Shown here one piece after another: positions 23,913 to 34,675 of a stretch of DNA of 64,000 bases (positions are counted from its first letter, which is position 1; every line of letters starts with the position of its first letter). Under the pieces are notes generated by a model. That model searched no databases, was not told where the DNA came from, and was given only the letters and a program-made list of their open reading frames with translations. The translations under genes and the position numbers were made by a program. This DNA is from Sorex araneus (lineage: Eukaryota; Chordata; Mammalia; Eulipotyphla; Soricidae): NCBI RefSeq assembly GCF_027595985.1, contig NC_073308.1:14538511-14602510 (forward strand), read 5' to 3'.

Positions 23913-25523
23913 ATGAGCCTGCTGCCGTACTACACGGCGCAGAGCGCGGCCGTCGGGGGCTTGTTCTGCACCGCCATGGGTAAGCTGCAGCGGCAGCTCC
24001 AGCGGGGCGAGTACGACCTCTTCAAGTATGCACCCATCTTTGAGAGCGACTTCATCCAGATCACCAAGAGGGGGGAGGTCATCGACGTGCACAACCGGGT
24101 GCGCATGGTCACCGTGGCCATCGCCTGCACCAGCCCCCTCCTCCCGCTGCCCGACGTCATGCTGCTGGCCCGCCCTGCCACTGCGGGCGAGGAAGACCGC
24201 AGCGGCCAGCACAAGGGCAAGGCGCGGCGCGCGGCCAGGGCCCTGGAGCTGACCCGGCTCCTGCCCCTCCGGTTCGTGCGGATCTCCGTCCACGACGGTC
24301 AGAGGCAGCAGCTGCGGCTCAAGTTTGCCACCGGCCGCTCCTGCTACCTGCAACTGAGTCCCCCACTGCAGGCACCAAATGACCTTTTCACCTACTGGGA
24401 GAAGCTCGTCCACCTGCTACGGCCACCCATGGACTGTACCGGCAGCACTTACGCCATCCCGGCCAGGGACCTGGACTCCGTCACCCTGCTGGAAGGAGAT
24501 GGACGCCAGAGCCCGGGGCTGGCTGCCCGCCGGGCCCGCCAGGCCCAGGACCAGGTGAGCATCAGGAGCCTCCAGGGCGTCTCTGATGTGGCTGGAGCCT
24601 CCTCTACGGGCTTTTTCGGTGGGGAGGGGGCCCAACAAGATCCGCAGCAAGCCATGAGGGGGCCCCAGGGAACTACTTCCAGCCGGAAGCCTGTGGAGCT
24701 GGACCAAGAGTCTGTGGAGGGGTCCCTGTCAGAGGACACAGCAGCCATGGCCTTGGACGACCTGGACCGGCTCAGCATGACCAGCCCCTGCACCACCATC
24801 AAAGGCCGAGGGGGACACAAAACCACCCTCACAGGGACCGGAGACGTGTCCCTCAAGGGCTTGAGGCTGGCCATGGCAGGGCCAGAACCTGACGGCCAGG
24901 CTGCAGAGGACACGCCAGGTAACACAGAAGGGCCTGGCGAAGAGCCCCTGTTCTCACCCCTGGCCCAGGGAGAGGAAGCGGAAGATGCAGGCCAGGCCCC
25001 CCTTGGCAGCAGGAGCGGGCGGCGGGAGCAGGAGGACAAGGACAGTGGCCCACAGGGCAGCAGGCACCAGCGCCGGCTGTCTGAGAAGCGTCGCAAGGCG
25101 AGCAAGGACTCGGCCTCTTGGAAGCTGGTCAGCAGCCGCTCACTGACCAGCCGTTGGGGTGCCCGGAAAGACAAGAAGGAGCGAGGCCGCGGCAGCTCAG
25201 GGGGCAGCAAGTGGGGAGTCGTGCACAAAGGCATCAGCCACGCCATCGCCAAGGAGTCCAGGGTGGCTCACAAGTCCAGCCGGAGCCTGGCCACAAGCAG
25301 CGCGGGGGCCACCACCCGGCAGCTGGGCCGCATTGGCACCTTCCTGCGGAGCCTCACTGCCCCGCGAGCCCGGGCCGGGGAGCTGCTGGCCACGCCCGCG
25401 GCAGAGGCTGGGGGCATGGAGGCGCTCCCCGAGGCCCTGGAGCACGTGCCAGAGGAAACCGAGCTGGCCGCCAGCGTGGCCACCAGCGTCCCAGAGACAG
25501 CGGCCTTGGAAGCTCATGCCTAG
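23913..25523 (+). CDS. GARIN4: GARIN4 (FAM71A), Golgi-associated RAB2 interactor protein 4
   Basis: Intronless 536-codon gene; the human protein is about 594 aa. It belongs to the FAM71/GARIN family, mostly testis-enriched proteins that bind RAB2 at the Golgi. The N-terminus is the most conserved part: MSLLPYYTAQ at the start, then LQRQLQRGEYDLFKYAPIF, then ITKRGEVIDVHNRVRMVTV. Residues about 110-175 form the family domain (DUF3699), including RFVRISVHDGQRQQLRLKF and the NDLFTYWEKLVHLLRPP end. From about 195 onward the protein is low-complexity, rich in Ser, Gly and Glu, with a basic stretch at about 385-470 (SEKRRKASKD, ARKDKKERGRG). The start is the first ATG of the family N-terminus. The position between ATF3 and BATF3 matches human 1q32.3. 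No frame damage; the shorter C-terminus is the main difference. Confidence 0.95.
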   Translation: MSLLPYYTAQSAAVGGLFCTAMGKLQRQLQRGEYDLFKYAPIFESDFIQITKRGEVIDVHNRVRMVTVAIACTSPLLPLPDVMLLARPATAGEEDRSGQHKGKARRAARALELTRLLPLRFVRISVHDGQRQQLRLKFATGRSCYLQLSPPLQAPNDLFTYWEKLVHLLRPPMDCTGSTYAIPARDLDSVTLLEGDGRQSPGLAARRARQAQDQVSIRSLQGVSDVAGASSTGFFGGEGAQQDPQQAMRGPQGTTSSRKPVELDQESVEGSLSEDTAAMALDDLDRLSMTSPCTTIKGRGGHKTTLTGTGDVSLKGLRLAMAGPEPDGQAAEDTPGNTEGPGEEPLFSPLAQGEEAEDAGQAPLGSRSGRREQEDKDSGPQGSRHQRRLSEKRRKASKDSASWKLVSSRSLTSRWGARKDKKERGRGSSGGSKWGVVHKGISHAIAKESRVAHKSSRSLATSSAGATTRQLGRIGTFLRSLTAPRARAGELLATPAAEAGGMEALPEALEHVPEETELAASVATSVPETAALEAHA

Positions 25524-25613
25524 TGCCCCGTGCGGGGAACTGCAGAAGGGCCCTGAGCTCCTGTGTCTCCCCAGACAGTCCCAGGCACCTCCAGCCGCCC
25601 TCCCTGCAGTTTA

Positions 25614-25619
25614 AATAAA
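25614..25619 (+). terminator. GARIN4: GARIN4 poly(A) signal
   Basis: AATAAA about 90 bp after the GARIN4 stop codon, followed by GT-rich sequence (GTGGCGTGCC), implying a very short 3' UTR. Confidence 0.8.
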
Positions 25620-26404
25620 GACCCAGATCCGAGCAGTGGCGTGCCTCGTGCTCTGGACAGCTTCGGGCCGGCCTGCCGCCACCTCACAGTGGCCTCTGTG
25701 ATGTCACCTGTGAGGACCTCAGCAGAGACCCCAGGACGGTCCGGCGGTTTCTCCTGACCATTAAATTCAGAGCCAGACTGTGCTGGGGGCCAGGGGGGCA
25801 AGCCCTCTGCTTCCCTGTGCCTTTATTCTTATACACGGGGGGCTTGGACACCAGGCCTCACTGTGCTCAGGGAACCAGCCTGGGCGGGTCAGGGGACCCC
25901 AGGTGGTGCCAGGGATGGAACTGGGATTGGTGACATGTCAGGTGAGCCCCCGAATCCTGGAGTTCTCTCCTTGACTCTTCCCTGCTTAGACCCCAAGCAC
26001 GGGTGAGGGGTCGAGCAGCTCTAGGCAGCCTCCAGAGTTGTCAGAGGTGAGGGGCTCAGGTGCACGACCCCAAAGATGCCCGCAGGTCCTCAGAGATGGT
26101 GCCGGACGAAGGATTCCTCTAGTGCCCTGGAAAGCGCCCAGATCTCCGTCATGAGTGGTACATGGGGCTGGAACACGCAGACAGGAAACACTTGAAGCCT
26201 CTGTGAGAAAAGCCAGTCAGGTCTGTGTTTGCTGAAACAGGAGAAAATGTCCACATGGGCAGGATTCTTTGGGATGCAAACATGGGTGGGAAGCCAGTGG
26301 CTAGAGAGCCATGGGCGGGGGCACCTCCCACACTCTCCCCTCTGAGCTGTTAGCGTGCTCACTGGGCCACTCTGAAGTGTCTCCCTCAAAGAGGCTTCAC
26401 TCGG

Positions 26405-26567
26405 TTATGGGAGCCACACCCGGTGGTGCTCAGGGTTTACTCCTGGCTCTGTGCTGAGGGATCACTTGGCGGTGCTTGGGGGACTGTACGGAGTGCTGGG
26501 GACCAAGCCTGGGTCAGCCGCGGCAAAGCCCCCTACCTGCTGTGCTATCGCTCTGCTTCCCAGAAGG
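26405..26567 (-). repeat. Old SOR-type SINE
   Basis: Reverse copy with 'gagccacacccggtggtgct', 'gggactgtacggagtgctg' and 'ctgctgtgctatcgctctg'. Moderately diverged. Confidence 0.75.
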
Positions 26568-26914
26568 CTTTGCTTCCTGCTTCTAAGAAGCCCTCAGACC
26601 AGTCTCTCGAGCTCACACTCACCCTCGACAGAAGGGGCTGGAGAAGGGGACTGGTCCCCGCTGTCTCACCCCAGGCGGCTGTTTGTGGTGGCAAAGCGGC
26701 CCACAGTGCCTCCACCCGAGCTTTGGGCAGAGACAAGCCCCGGCCTTCCTGGGTTCAGAGGCCTCAAGAGCCCCAGCCCTTGATGCTCCTGACTCAGGTC
26801 CCGATGTCCCCTGAACCGGGGTCTCCTGGGTAGCTGCTGTCCAGACTCAAGTGCTCTGGAATGTTGGGTCACTTCCTAGAGCCCTGTCCCCTGTTGCTCA
26901 TCAGACTCCTAGGG

Positions 26915-27035
26915 GCTTGGGCCACCCCCGGCAGTGCTCAGGGCTGATTCCTGGCTGGGGGCAGGGTGAGGACCCTGTGTGGTTCCGGGGATGGGGTTGC
27001 CTGCCTGTAAGAAGGCACCTTAACCTCTCTCTGTG
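26915..27035 (-). repeat. Degenerate SOR-type SINE
   Basis: Worn reverse copy: 'tgggccacccccggcagtgc', 'tcagggctgattcctggc' and 'gtgtggttccggggatgg'. Confidence 0.45.
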
Positions 27036-27082
27036 CCACCTTTCTGGCTCCTATTAGACTTTTACCAGCTTGCATTATTTTT

Positions 27083-27268
27083 TGTTTTTTTTTTTTTTTT
27101 TTTTGCTTTTTGGGTCACACCTGGCGATGCTCAGGGGTTACTCCTGACTCTGCACTCAGGAATCACCCCTGGCAGTGCTCAGAGGACCATATGGGATGCT
27201 GGGAATCGAACCCGGGTCGGCTGCATGCAAGGCAAACGCCCTACCCGCTGGGCTATCGCTCCAGCCCC
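27083..27268 (-). repeat. Young SOR-type SINE with long target-site duplication
   Basis: Full reverse SINE with a long poly(T). The duplication 'cagcttgcattatttttt' (18 bp) flanks it at 27066 and 27269. The perfect duplication implies a recent insertion. Confidence 0.95.
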
Positions 27269-27756
27269 CAGCTTGCATTATTTTTTAAATTTAATTTTTA
27301 CACAGGCCTGTATTGGCAAGTTAAGTCATTTCAGGCAGTGTCCAACACCGACTCTTCAGTGTCACACGTCCCTGGGAGCAGCTCGACTGCTTCCTGCAGT
27401 TGGGTCTTCAGGAGCTGACTGATGGGCTTTGGGAAGTCATCCTCCCAGCCCGGGGGTTCCCGTTCTTCCAGCCAGGGGTGGGGGAGCCCTGTCCTTCCAG
27501 CCTGCGGGCCCCCACCCTTTCAGGCTGCAGGAACCAGGCTTGGCGAGGGCTGAGCCTAGTGGTGAAGCCTCCGCAGTGGGTGGGGTTTCGCAGCCCCGAC
27601 ACCACCCCAGGCCCCTGCAAACAGGTTCCGGGGCTGCCGTGAGAGTCATGGCATGAGGCAGTGGTTCTTGAGAAAGGTGAAAGATGCGGGAGACGGGCAG
27701 CAGCCCTCGGCAGCTGGCAAACAGCCTCTGGATCATTAACCCGCTGCTGGGGCCGG

Positions 27757-27771
27757 GCCGCAGGGGGCAGA
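27757..27771 (+). promoter_or_regulatory. CTCF-like motif
   Basis: GCCGCAGGGGGCAGA fits the CTCF core consensus well. Same orientation as the motifs at 23831 and 48816. Motif match only. Confidence 0.45.
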
Positions 27772-28380
27772 GGGAAGTTTGCTGTGACCGAGGGCGGGTC
27801 CACATTCCTGCATGGAGTGTTTCCACACAGGCCCGTGCTGCTCACCCACAGGGGAGGATGTAGTCCAGGCCCCACTGGCACCCAACCCTCCTGGGTTGGG
27901 GTCTTGGCGCCTCTGCCCGCAGATCAACCCACCATCGCAGGTGCAGGTCCGCCAAGCCAAGGGGGTAGGGCAGGCACCCCAGGCTGCAGGCGGGGGTGCA
28001 CCCCAGCTGCCTACCGCCCTGACCATGTGTCCTGGAGGAGGCAGGAACCTGGACCAAGTTCTGAGAGGAGGGGACAGGGCTGGGGGGCTGCAGCCCCAGG
28101 GGAACAGGAGGTCTCGTGGGGTGGACGGGCCCCAACAGGTAGTGCTCTGCTCAGTGTCACTGCAGGGAGCATCTGTGGTGGGTGGGACTCGAACCTTGTC
28201 TGTGCAAGACAAGGGACTCACCCCTGTCCTTTCTCAAGGGCGCAGAGGGTGCTGCTGGCTGGAGCAGATCTTGGGGTGCAGGTGTGGGGCTCTTGCATTG
28301 CACAGGACCTGGAACAGCCCAGCATAGTTTTTTAATTAATTATTTTAATTGAATGACTGTGAGATACAGTAACAAAGATT

Positions 28381-28552
28381 TTTTTTTTTCTTTTTTGGAT
28401 CACACCCGGCAATGCTCAGAGGTTAGTCCTGTCTCTGCACTCAGAAATTACTCCTGGTAGTTCTAGGGGACGATATGGGATGTCAGGGATTAAACCCAGG
28501 TCAGCTGCATGCACGGCAAACGCCCTACCCTCTGTGCTATCGCTACAGCCCC
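28381..28552 (-). repeat. SOR-type SINE in the L1 3' UTR
   Basis: Reverse SINE flanked by 'aacaaag' at 28371 and 28553. Some divergence in the head ('ctatcgctacagcccc'). Confidence 0.9.
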
Positions 28553-28987
28553 AACAAAGCTTTCACATTTGAGTTTCAGTCATGCAATGATTGAACACCC
28601 ATCCCTCCACCAGTGCACATTTTCCACCACCAAAGTCCCCAGTATCCCTCCTCCCCAACCTCCCCGCCTCTGCCGGACAATTTACCCCATACTCTCTCTC
28701 TACTTTGAGGCATTATGGTTTGCAATATAGATACTGAGAGGCTATCACGTTTGGTCCTTTATCTACTTTCAGCACACATCTCCCATCCCAAACTATCCCT
28801 CCAACCATCTTTGACTCAGTGATCCCTTTTCTATTCCAGCTGCCTTTCTCTCAAGCTCATGAGGCCGGCTTCCAACCAGCAATATTCCTGGTCCTTGTGT
28901 CAACTGTCCTTGGGTGTCCATCTCATATTATGTTATTTTATATTCCACAAATGAGTGCAGTCATTCTATGTCTGTCCCTCTCTTTTT

Positions 28988-29683
28988 ATTTTACCCCCTT
29001 TTTATTGATTCACCGTGAGGTACAGTAACAGAGCTTTCATGTTTGAGCTTTGATCATACAATCATCACTCATCCCTTCACCAGTACACGTTTTCCACCAC
29101 CAAAGTCCCCAGTATCTCCCCCCCTCCCCGCCATTCCACACCTCTCCCTGCCTCTGTGGCAGACAATTTTCACACTACTCTCTTTCTCTACTTTGGTAAC
29201 CTTCGATATTTGAACCCACCACCACTCATACCTGCCAAAAATGCAATGTGTTTTGTACTGCATGTTCTCGAGGGCACACACTCTAGGAATTCTAAACTTT
29301 TAATAATTCAGGTCTGGAGAGATCGCTGCAGCAAGTTGCTCGGGTCCGAGATTCGTTTGTGTGTCTCTGGATCGTGGCCGTGTGGGAGCTTAAGTAGACG
29401 TGGCCATGTGCGGTCGTCATCTCAGAGTCCCATCAGGGTGGGGAAAGGAGAAGGTCCGATTCTTCCCCTGTCCCGTGAGGCCTGGCGTTTCCTGCCACCG
29501 CCACCCGTACCTGGAGCTCTTTGCTGAGCTGTAGAAGATGGCGGCCGCCGGGGCTCCTAGAGGGCAGGCAGAGGGACGGCACCTGCCCCCGTCTGGAGTA
29601 GCCCAGCGGAAATGGCCGATTGCAAATGGCCAGGCCCATCTCTGCAGCAAGTTGCTCGGGTCTGAGATTCGTTTGTGTGTCTC
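28988..29683 (-). mobile_element. Composite L1-tailed element (copy 1)
   Basis: An insertion of about 0.7 kb inside the L1, flanked by 'gtctgtccctctcttttt' (28970) and a near-identical copy at 29684. Its 3' part (left) is the L1 3' end (poly(T), then 'attgattcaccgtgaggtac'). Its 5' part is GC-rich and unlike L1 ORFs, and contains a direct repeat 'ctgcagcaagttgctcggg' at 29326 and 29642, a 316-bp spacing. No ORF of its own; non-autonomous by appearance. Confidence 0.7.
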
Positions 29684-29698
29684 GTCTGTCCCTCTCTC

Positions 29699-29880
29699 TT
29701 TTTTTTTTTTTTTTGCTTTTTGGGTCACACCTGGCAATGCACAGGGGTTACTCCTGGCTCATGCACTCAGGAATCACTCCTGGCGGTGCTCAGGGGACCA
29801 TATGGGATGCTGGGAATCGAACCTGGGTCGACTGCGTGCAAGGCAAACGCCCTACCCTCTGTGCTATCGCTCCAGGCCCC
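29699..29880 (-). repeat. Young SOR-type SINE
   Basis: Reverse SINE with a duplication based on 'tgtccctctcttt' at both ends. It inserted into the right-hand target copy of the composite element next to it, so it is younger than that element. Confidence 0.92.
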
Positions 29881-29902
29881 TGTCCCTCTCTTTCTCACTC
29901 AT

Positions 29903-30452
29903 TTAATTTAGCATGATACTCCCCATGTTGATCCACTTATATGCAAATTTCATGACTTCATATTTGCTAACAGCTGCATAGTATTCCATTGTGTAGATGT
30001 ACCAAAGTTTCTTTAACCAGTCATCTGTTCTTAGGCACTCGGGTTGTTTCCAGATTCTAGCTATTGTGAACAGAGCTGCAATGAACATACAGGTGCTGAT
30101 GTCATTTCTACTGTGCTTTTTTAGCATCCTCAAGATATATTCCCAGAAGTAGTATTGCAGGGTCATATGGAAGCTCAATTTCTAGTTTTTGAAGGAATGT
30201 CCATATCCAAAAATGCTGGACCAGTTGGCATTCCCACCAAAAATGAAAGAGAGTCCCTTTCTCCCCACATTTGCACCAACACTGGTTGTTCTTGTTCTTT
30301 TTGATGTGTGCATGTCTCTGTGGTGTGAGATGATATCTCATTGTTTTGATCTGCATCTCCCTAATGATTAGCAATGTGGAGCATTTTTTCATATGCTTTT
30401 TGGCCATTTGTATTTCTCTTTTGAGGAAGCTTCTGTTCATTCCTTCTCCCAT
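29903..30452 (-). pseudogene. L1 ORF2 C-terminal fragment
   Basis: Two overlapping frames encode the L1 ORF2 C-terminus. Recognisable pieces are KKLWYIYTMEYYAAVSKYE (the near-terminal YYAA motif) and the upstream CWWECQ-like zinc-knuckle region (HFWWECQLVQHFWIW). Frameshifts separate them, so no intact protein remains. Confidence 0.85.
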
Positions 30453-30778
30453 TTTTTGATGGGGTTGGAGGTTTTTTTCTTGTATAATTCTACTAGTGTC
30501 TTGTATATCCTGGATATTAATGCCTTATCAGATGGGTATTGGGTAAATATTCTTTCCCATTCCATGGGTTCTCTGTACTTTAGTCACTTTCTTTTGAGGT
30601 GCAGAAGCTTCTGAGTTTAATGTAGTCCCATTTGTTTATGTTTGTTTCCACTTGCTTGGTCAGTGGTGTTTCATCCTTAAAGATGCTTTTAGCTTCAATG
30701 TCATGGATGGTTCTGCCTACATTTTCCTTCATGTACCTTATGGATTCATGTATGATATTAAGATCTTTAATCCACTTT

Positions 30779-31007
30779 GGGACTAGAGTGATAGCACAGT
30801 GGGTAGGGTGTTTGCCTTGCACATGGCCGACTTGGGTTTGATTCCTCTGTCCCTCTCAGAGAGCCCGGCAAGCTACCAAGACTATCCTGTCTGCACGGCA
30901 GGGCCTGGTAAGCTACCCGTGGCGTATTCGGTATAACAAGTCTCACAATGGAGACATTACTGGTGCCCTCTTGAGCAAATGAATCAACAATGGGACAACA
31001 GTGCTAC
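30779..31007 (+). repeat. Second-type SINE: SOR-like head with a different body
   Basis: The first 55 bp match the tRNA-like head ('gatagcacagtgggtagggt', 'ttgccttgcacatggccgac'). The body is then unrelated to the usual SINE: 'agagcccggcaagctaccaa', 'ctacccgtggcgtattcgg', 'tctcacaatggagacattac'. It lacks the long poly(A). The duplication 'aatccacttt' flanks it at 30769 and 31008, so its limits are exact. A second, reverse copy is at 63585-63839. Confidence 0.88.
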
Positions 31008-31029
31008 AATCCACTTTGATCTGACTTTT

Positions 31030-32767
31030 TTTAAATGTAGGAGAACTGCTATTTATTCAGCCATTGATTAAGCTAATTGAATTGGGCATGAACTCCACAT
31101 TACTTTTTTTTTAATTGAATCACCGTGAGATACAGTTACAAAGCTTTCATGTTCGAGATTCAGCTGTACAATGATCAAACACCCATCCCTCCACCAGTGC
31201 ACACTTTCCACCACCAGTGTCCCCAGTATATCCCCCTCCCTCATCCCAGTCTTCACCCTGCCTCCATGGCAGGCAATTTCGCCAATACTCTCTAATTTTG
31301 GGTATTATGTTTTGCTCAATTTTTTCCACCACCATTCAAGCCTGCCTGCAAAGGGCAGATGCTAGATAATTTATTGTCCATTGTCCTTTTGAATATCTTG
31401 GGTGCCGTGGCTGTGAGCTTCTAGAATCCTAGATTGTAAATGGTTGGGTTCCAGAGACACTTCTGTAGGGCACGAATTCATTTTGGGATTCAATTGGGAG
31501 TCTCTGGACTAGGGCTGTTGGTGCGCTAAGATGGCACCTGGGGCACATTGTGGGTGTGACATCCAGGCTGATGAGTGGGCAGGGAGCCGGGGAGGGACAG
31601 CCCAGCACCTCTGCCACCATGCAGCATGGAGATTTAGTCCTGAATCCGTATACCTGGGCCTTGCTTGTGGAAGCTCTTGGTCACTGGGTTTCCATTTGGA
31701 GTAGGCGGAGAAAAATGTACCTGCTCCATCTTGGGTGCCCCCGTGAAATTGGCTCAGTATGGGGCCCGGAGAGATCTCTGTCTCTGTGGTGTCTTCCAGG
31801 ACTCATTGCTGTGTCTCTGGATCAGGGCTGTTGGTGAACAAAGGTGGCACCCTGAGGCACATTGTGGGCATGATAGCCAGGCCTACTAGTGGGCAGGGAT
31901 CTGGGGCGGTGCAGCTCGGCACCTCTGCTGCCATGGGACCTGGAGATTTAGTCCTGAAGCCCATATACCTGGGCCTTGCTTGTGGAAGATCTTGGTCACC
32001 GAGATTTCATCTGGAGTAGGTGGGGAGATTGCACCTGCTCCATCTGGGGTGCGAGGTGAAATTGGCTTGGTGTGGGGCCTGGAGAGATCTCCAGCTCTGT
32101 GATGTCTTCCGGGACTCGCTGCTCTGTCTCTGGTTTTTTATTTCTTTCAAGATATATGAGTCTCTGAAGCAAGGCAAGTAGTAGAATTTAAAGGGGGTCA
32201 CTGGACTTGGTCCGTGACTGCCAGTCCTGCCATGTATATTGGGAACTACCTCCTCCAACTCCGTGAAAGCCTGGAGATTTCAGTCACAAACTCTGCATAC
32301 CTGAATTTTCAGCAGACTATATCTTGGTGACATCCATCCTGAGACAGTGGAGTCAGGCCAGGGGTGTGGCAGAGATTTTGGATTGTGGAAGCAAGCGGCT
32401 GCTGTGGGCTCTGCCTGGGCAGGCACAGGCCAACCTGCCCCCCTCCATGTTACCCCAGTCTGTTCAGCCATGCACCGACCCAAGATTAACTGTGGCCTTT
32501 GATCTCTTTCTTGATTTATCTATGGGTCTCTGAAATAAGACCAATAAATGTGCTTGTATAGCTGAGCCGGAGGTGGTTTGTGGCATGACTCCCACATACC
32601 TAACTGTTGGCCATTTAATTTCTTGGTAAACTTAGTCCCAAGTTGTTGGGGCCCGGCCAAAGGCACAGTAGCAATTTTGGGGTGTCAGGAAGACTGAAGG
32701 CACCATCAGGCTGCTGATGCACTCACCCCACAGGTACAGGATGACCTGTTGGTGGCATCATATCCCC
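31030..32767 (-). mobile_element. Composite L1-tailed element (copy 2) with tandem 313-bp modules and 3' transduction
   Basis: 1.74-kb insertion in L1 ORF2, bounded by 'tgatctgactttt' at 31017 and 32768. Its 3' end carries the L1 tail. Its 5' part has modules of exactly 313 bp: the marker 'tctctgg' recurs at 31501, 31814 and 32127. Downstream of the L1 poly(A) (31104-31112 as poly(T)) come about 70 bp of foreign sequence with a minus-strand AATAAA (31052-31057) and a second poly(A) (31026-31032), the hallmark of a 3' transduction. No ORF. Confidence 0.75.
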
Positions 32768-33214
32768 TGATCTGACTTTTGTGCCTGGCATTAGATAGAG
32801 GTCAGAGTATTGTGGGTTTTTTTTGCAGGTTGCTGTCCAGTTTTCCCAGCACCACTTGAAGAGGCTTTCCTTGTTCCACTTCACATTTCTTGCTCCTTTA
32901 TCAAAGATTAAGTGATCATATATTTGAGAGTCTGTGACAGAATATTCAACTCTCTTCCATTGGTCTGCAGGTCTGTTTCTATTCCAATACCATACTGTTT
33001 TAGTTACTACTGCTTTGTAGTACAGCTTGAAGGTGTTTGAAGGGAAGGTGATGCCACCTATCTTTTTCCCAAGGATTGCTTTAGGTATTCATGGGGTTTT
33101 ATTACTCCATATGAATTTCAGGAGTGTTTTGTCTATTTCTTTGGAAAATGTCATGGGTATCCTGATAGGGACTGCATTAAATCTGTATAATGCTTTGGGC
33201 AGTATTGCCATTTT

Positions 33215-34110
33215 TTTAATTAAAATTTATTTTTATTGAATCACTATGAAAAAAGTTGCAAAGCTTTCAGGGTTCAAGTCTCAGTCACTCAATGATCAGA
33301 TCCCCATCCCTTCACCAGTGCACATGTTCCACCACCATGAACCCCGGTATACCCCCCCTTCCACCCCCCAACTTTTGTGGCTAATGATCTTCACTTTTTT
33401 TTTTTTGCTTTTTTTGGGTCACACCCGGCGATGCACAGGGGTTACTCCTGGCTCATGCACTCAGGAATTACTCCTGGCGGTGCTCGGGGGACCATATGGG
33501 ATGCTGGGAATCGAACCCGGGTCGGCTGAGTGCAAGGCAAACGCCCTACCCGCTGTGCTATTTCTCCAGCCCCTGATCTTCACTTTATTCTCTCTATACT
33601 TTGAATGAATTCAATATTTCAACAGAAAACTATTATTTAGAATTTCCCCCAACAAACAAATGCTGAAAAGGTATTGCTTGATAATTTGTTTTCGATTACT
33701 GAGAATGAAGAATATATGAGCTCTGATACGGATTTCTGATATTTTAGCTCAGTTCACAGTTCCGTGTGCAGCTGCTCCGGTTCTCGTCTGGGTGGAGAGC
33801 GTGCCAGTAACACCCCATCCCAAGATCTTCTGCGCGCCACGTCACTGCAAGCTCTACCTCTGGGTAGTGGGTTCTAGAAGATTGCGGTCGCCGCGTGGGT
33901 GCCGCCACGGCCACTGCTGCCACCCCCTCCAAAAGGAAAGGTCGAGAGAGAAAAACCTTTCCCCACCCAGGGCGGCATGGGGTTGTAGCTCAGTTCACAG
34001 TCTAGATGCATTTCTACAGAAGCCGCTGGTGCCGAAAGTGGTTAGTAGGCCTCCGGGATCATGGTCTTTTAGGAGCCGAGGAGCCGTTTCATGTGCGGCT
34101 GCTCTGGACC
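33215..34110 (-). mobile_element. Composite L1-tailed element (copy 3)
   Basis: About 0.7 kb plus a nested SINE, flanked by 'cagtattgccatttt' at 33200 and 34111. The left part is the L1 3' end; the right part is a GC-rich 5' module with a direct repeat ('tagctcagttcacagt' at 33745 and 33986). It differs in sequence from the 5' modules of the other two composites. Confidence 0.72.
33397..33573 (-). repeat. Young SOR-type SINE nested in composite element
   Basis: Reverse SINE flanked by 'tgatcttcacttt' on both sides (33385 and 33574). Confidence 0.94.
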
Positions 34111-34259
34111 CAGTATTGCCATTTTGATAATGTTAATCCTCCCTATCCATGAGCAGGGGATGTGTCTCTATTTCCTAGTATCCTCTTTTATTTCTTGAAG
34201 TAGTGTTTTGTAATGTTCCTTATACAAGTCTTTCACCTCTTTAATTAAGATGATTCCAT

Positions 34260-34436
34260 GTGGCTGGAGCAATAGCACAGCAAAGCGTTTGCCTTGCATG
34301 TGGCCAACCCGGGTTCGAGTCCCAGTATCCCATATGATCCTCTGAGCCCAGAAGTAATTCCTGAATGCAGGAGCCAGGAGTAACCCCTGTGCATTGCCGG
34401 GTGTGACCCAAAAAGTAAAAAAAAAAAAAAAAAAAA
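34260..34436 (+). repeat. SOR-type SINE, forward
   Basis: Forward copy with a poly(A) tail, flanked by 'agatgattcca' (34248 and 34437). The head is partly shortened ('gcacagcaaagcg'). Confidence 0.93.
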
Positions 34437-34495
34437 AGATGATTCCAAGTTAAGCTTAGTTAAGCTGATTTTCTGAGCTACTATTGTGAATGGGA

Positions 34496-34675
34496 TTTTT
34501 GCTTTTGTTTTTGCTTTTTGGGTCACACCCAGTGATGCACAAGGGTTAGTCTTGGCTCTTCACCAGGAATTACTCCTGGCCGTGCTCAGGGGACCACATG
34601 GGATGCTGGGAATTGAACCTGTGTTGGCTGTGTGCAAGGCAAATGCCCTACCCGCTGTGCTATCACTCCAGCCCC
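34496..34675 (-). repeat. SOR-type SINE
   Basis: Reverse copy, somewhat diverged ('cacccagtgatgcacaagg', 'gaattgaacctgtgttgg'), 60 bp from the forward copy. The two could form an inverted-repeat hairpin if transcribed together. Confidence 0.9.

Larger units (their letters stand above)
25650..28320. other. Intergenic region after GARIN4
   Basis: No gene recognised. Contains one young and two old SINEs and a CTCF-like motif (listed separately). The rest is GC-moderate unique sequence. Confidence 0.55.
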
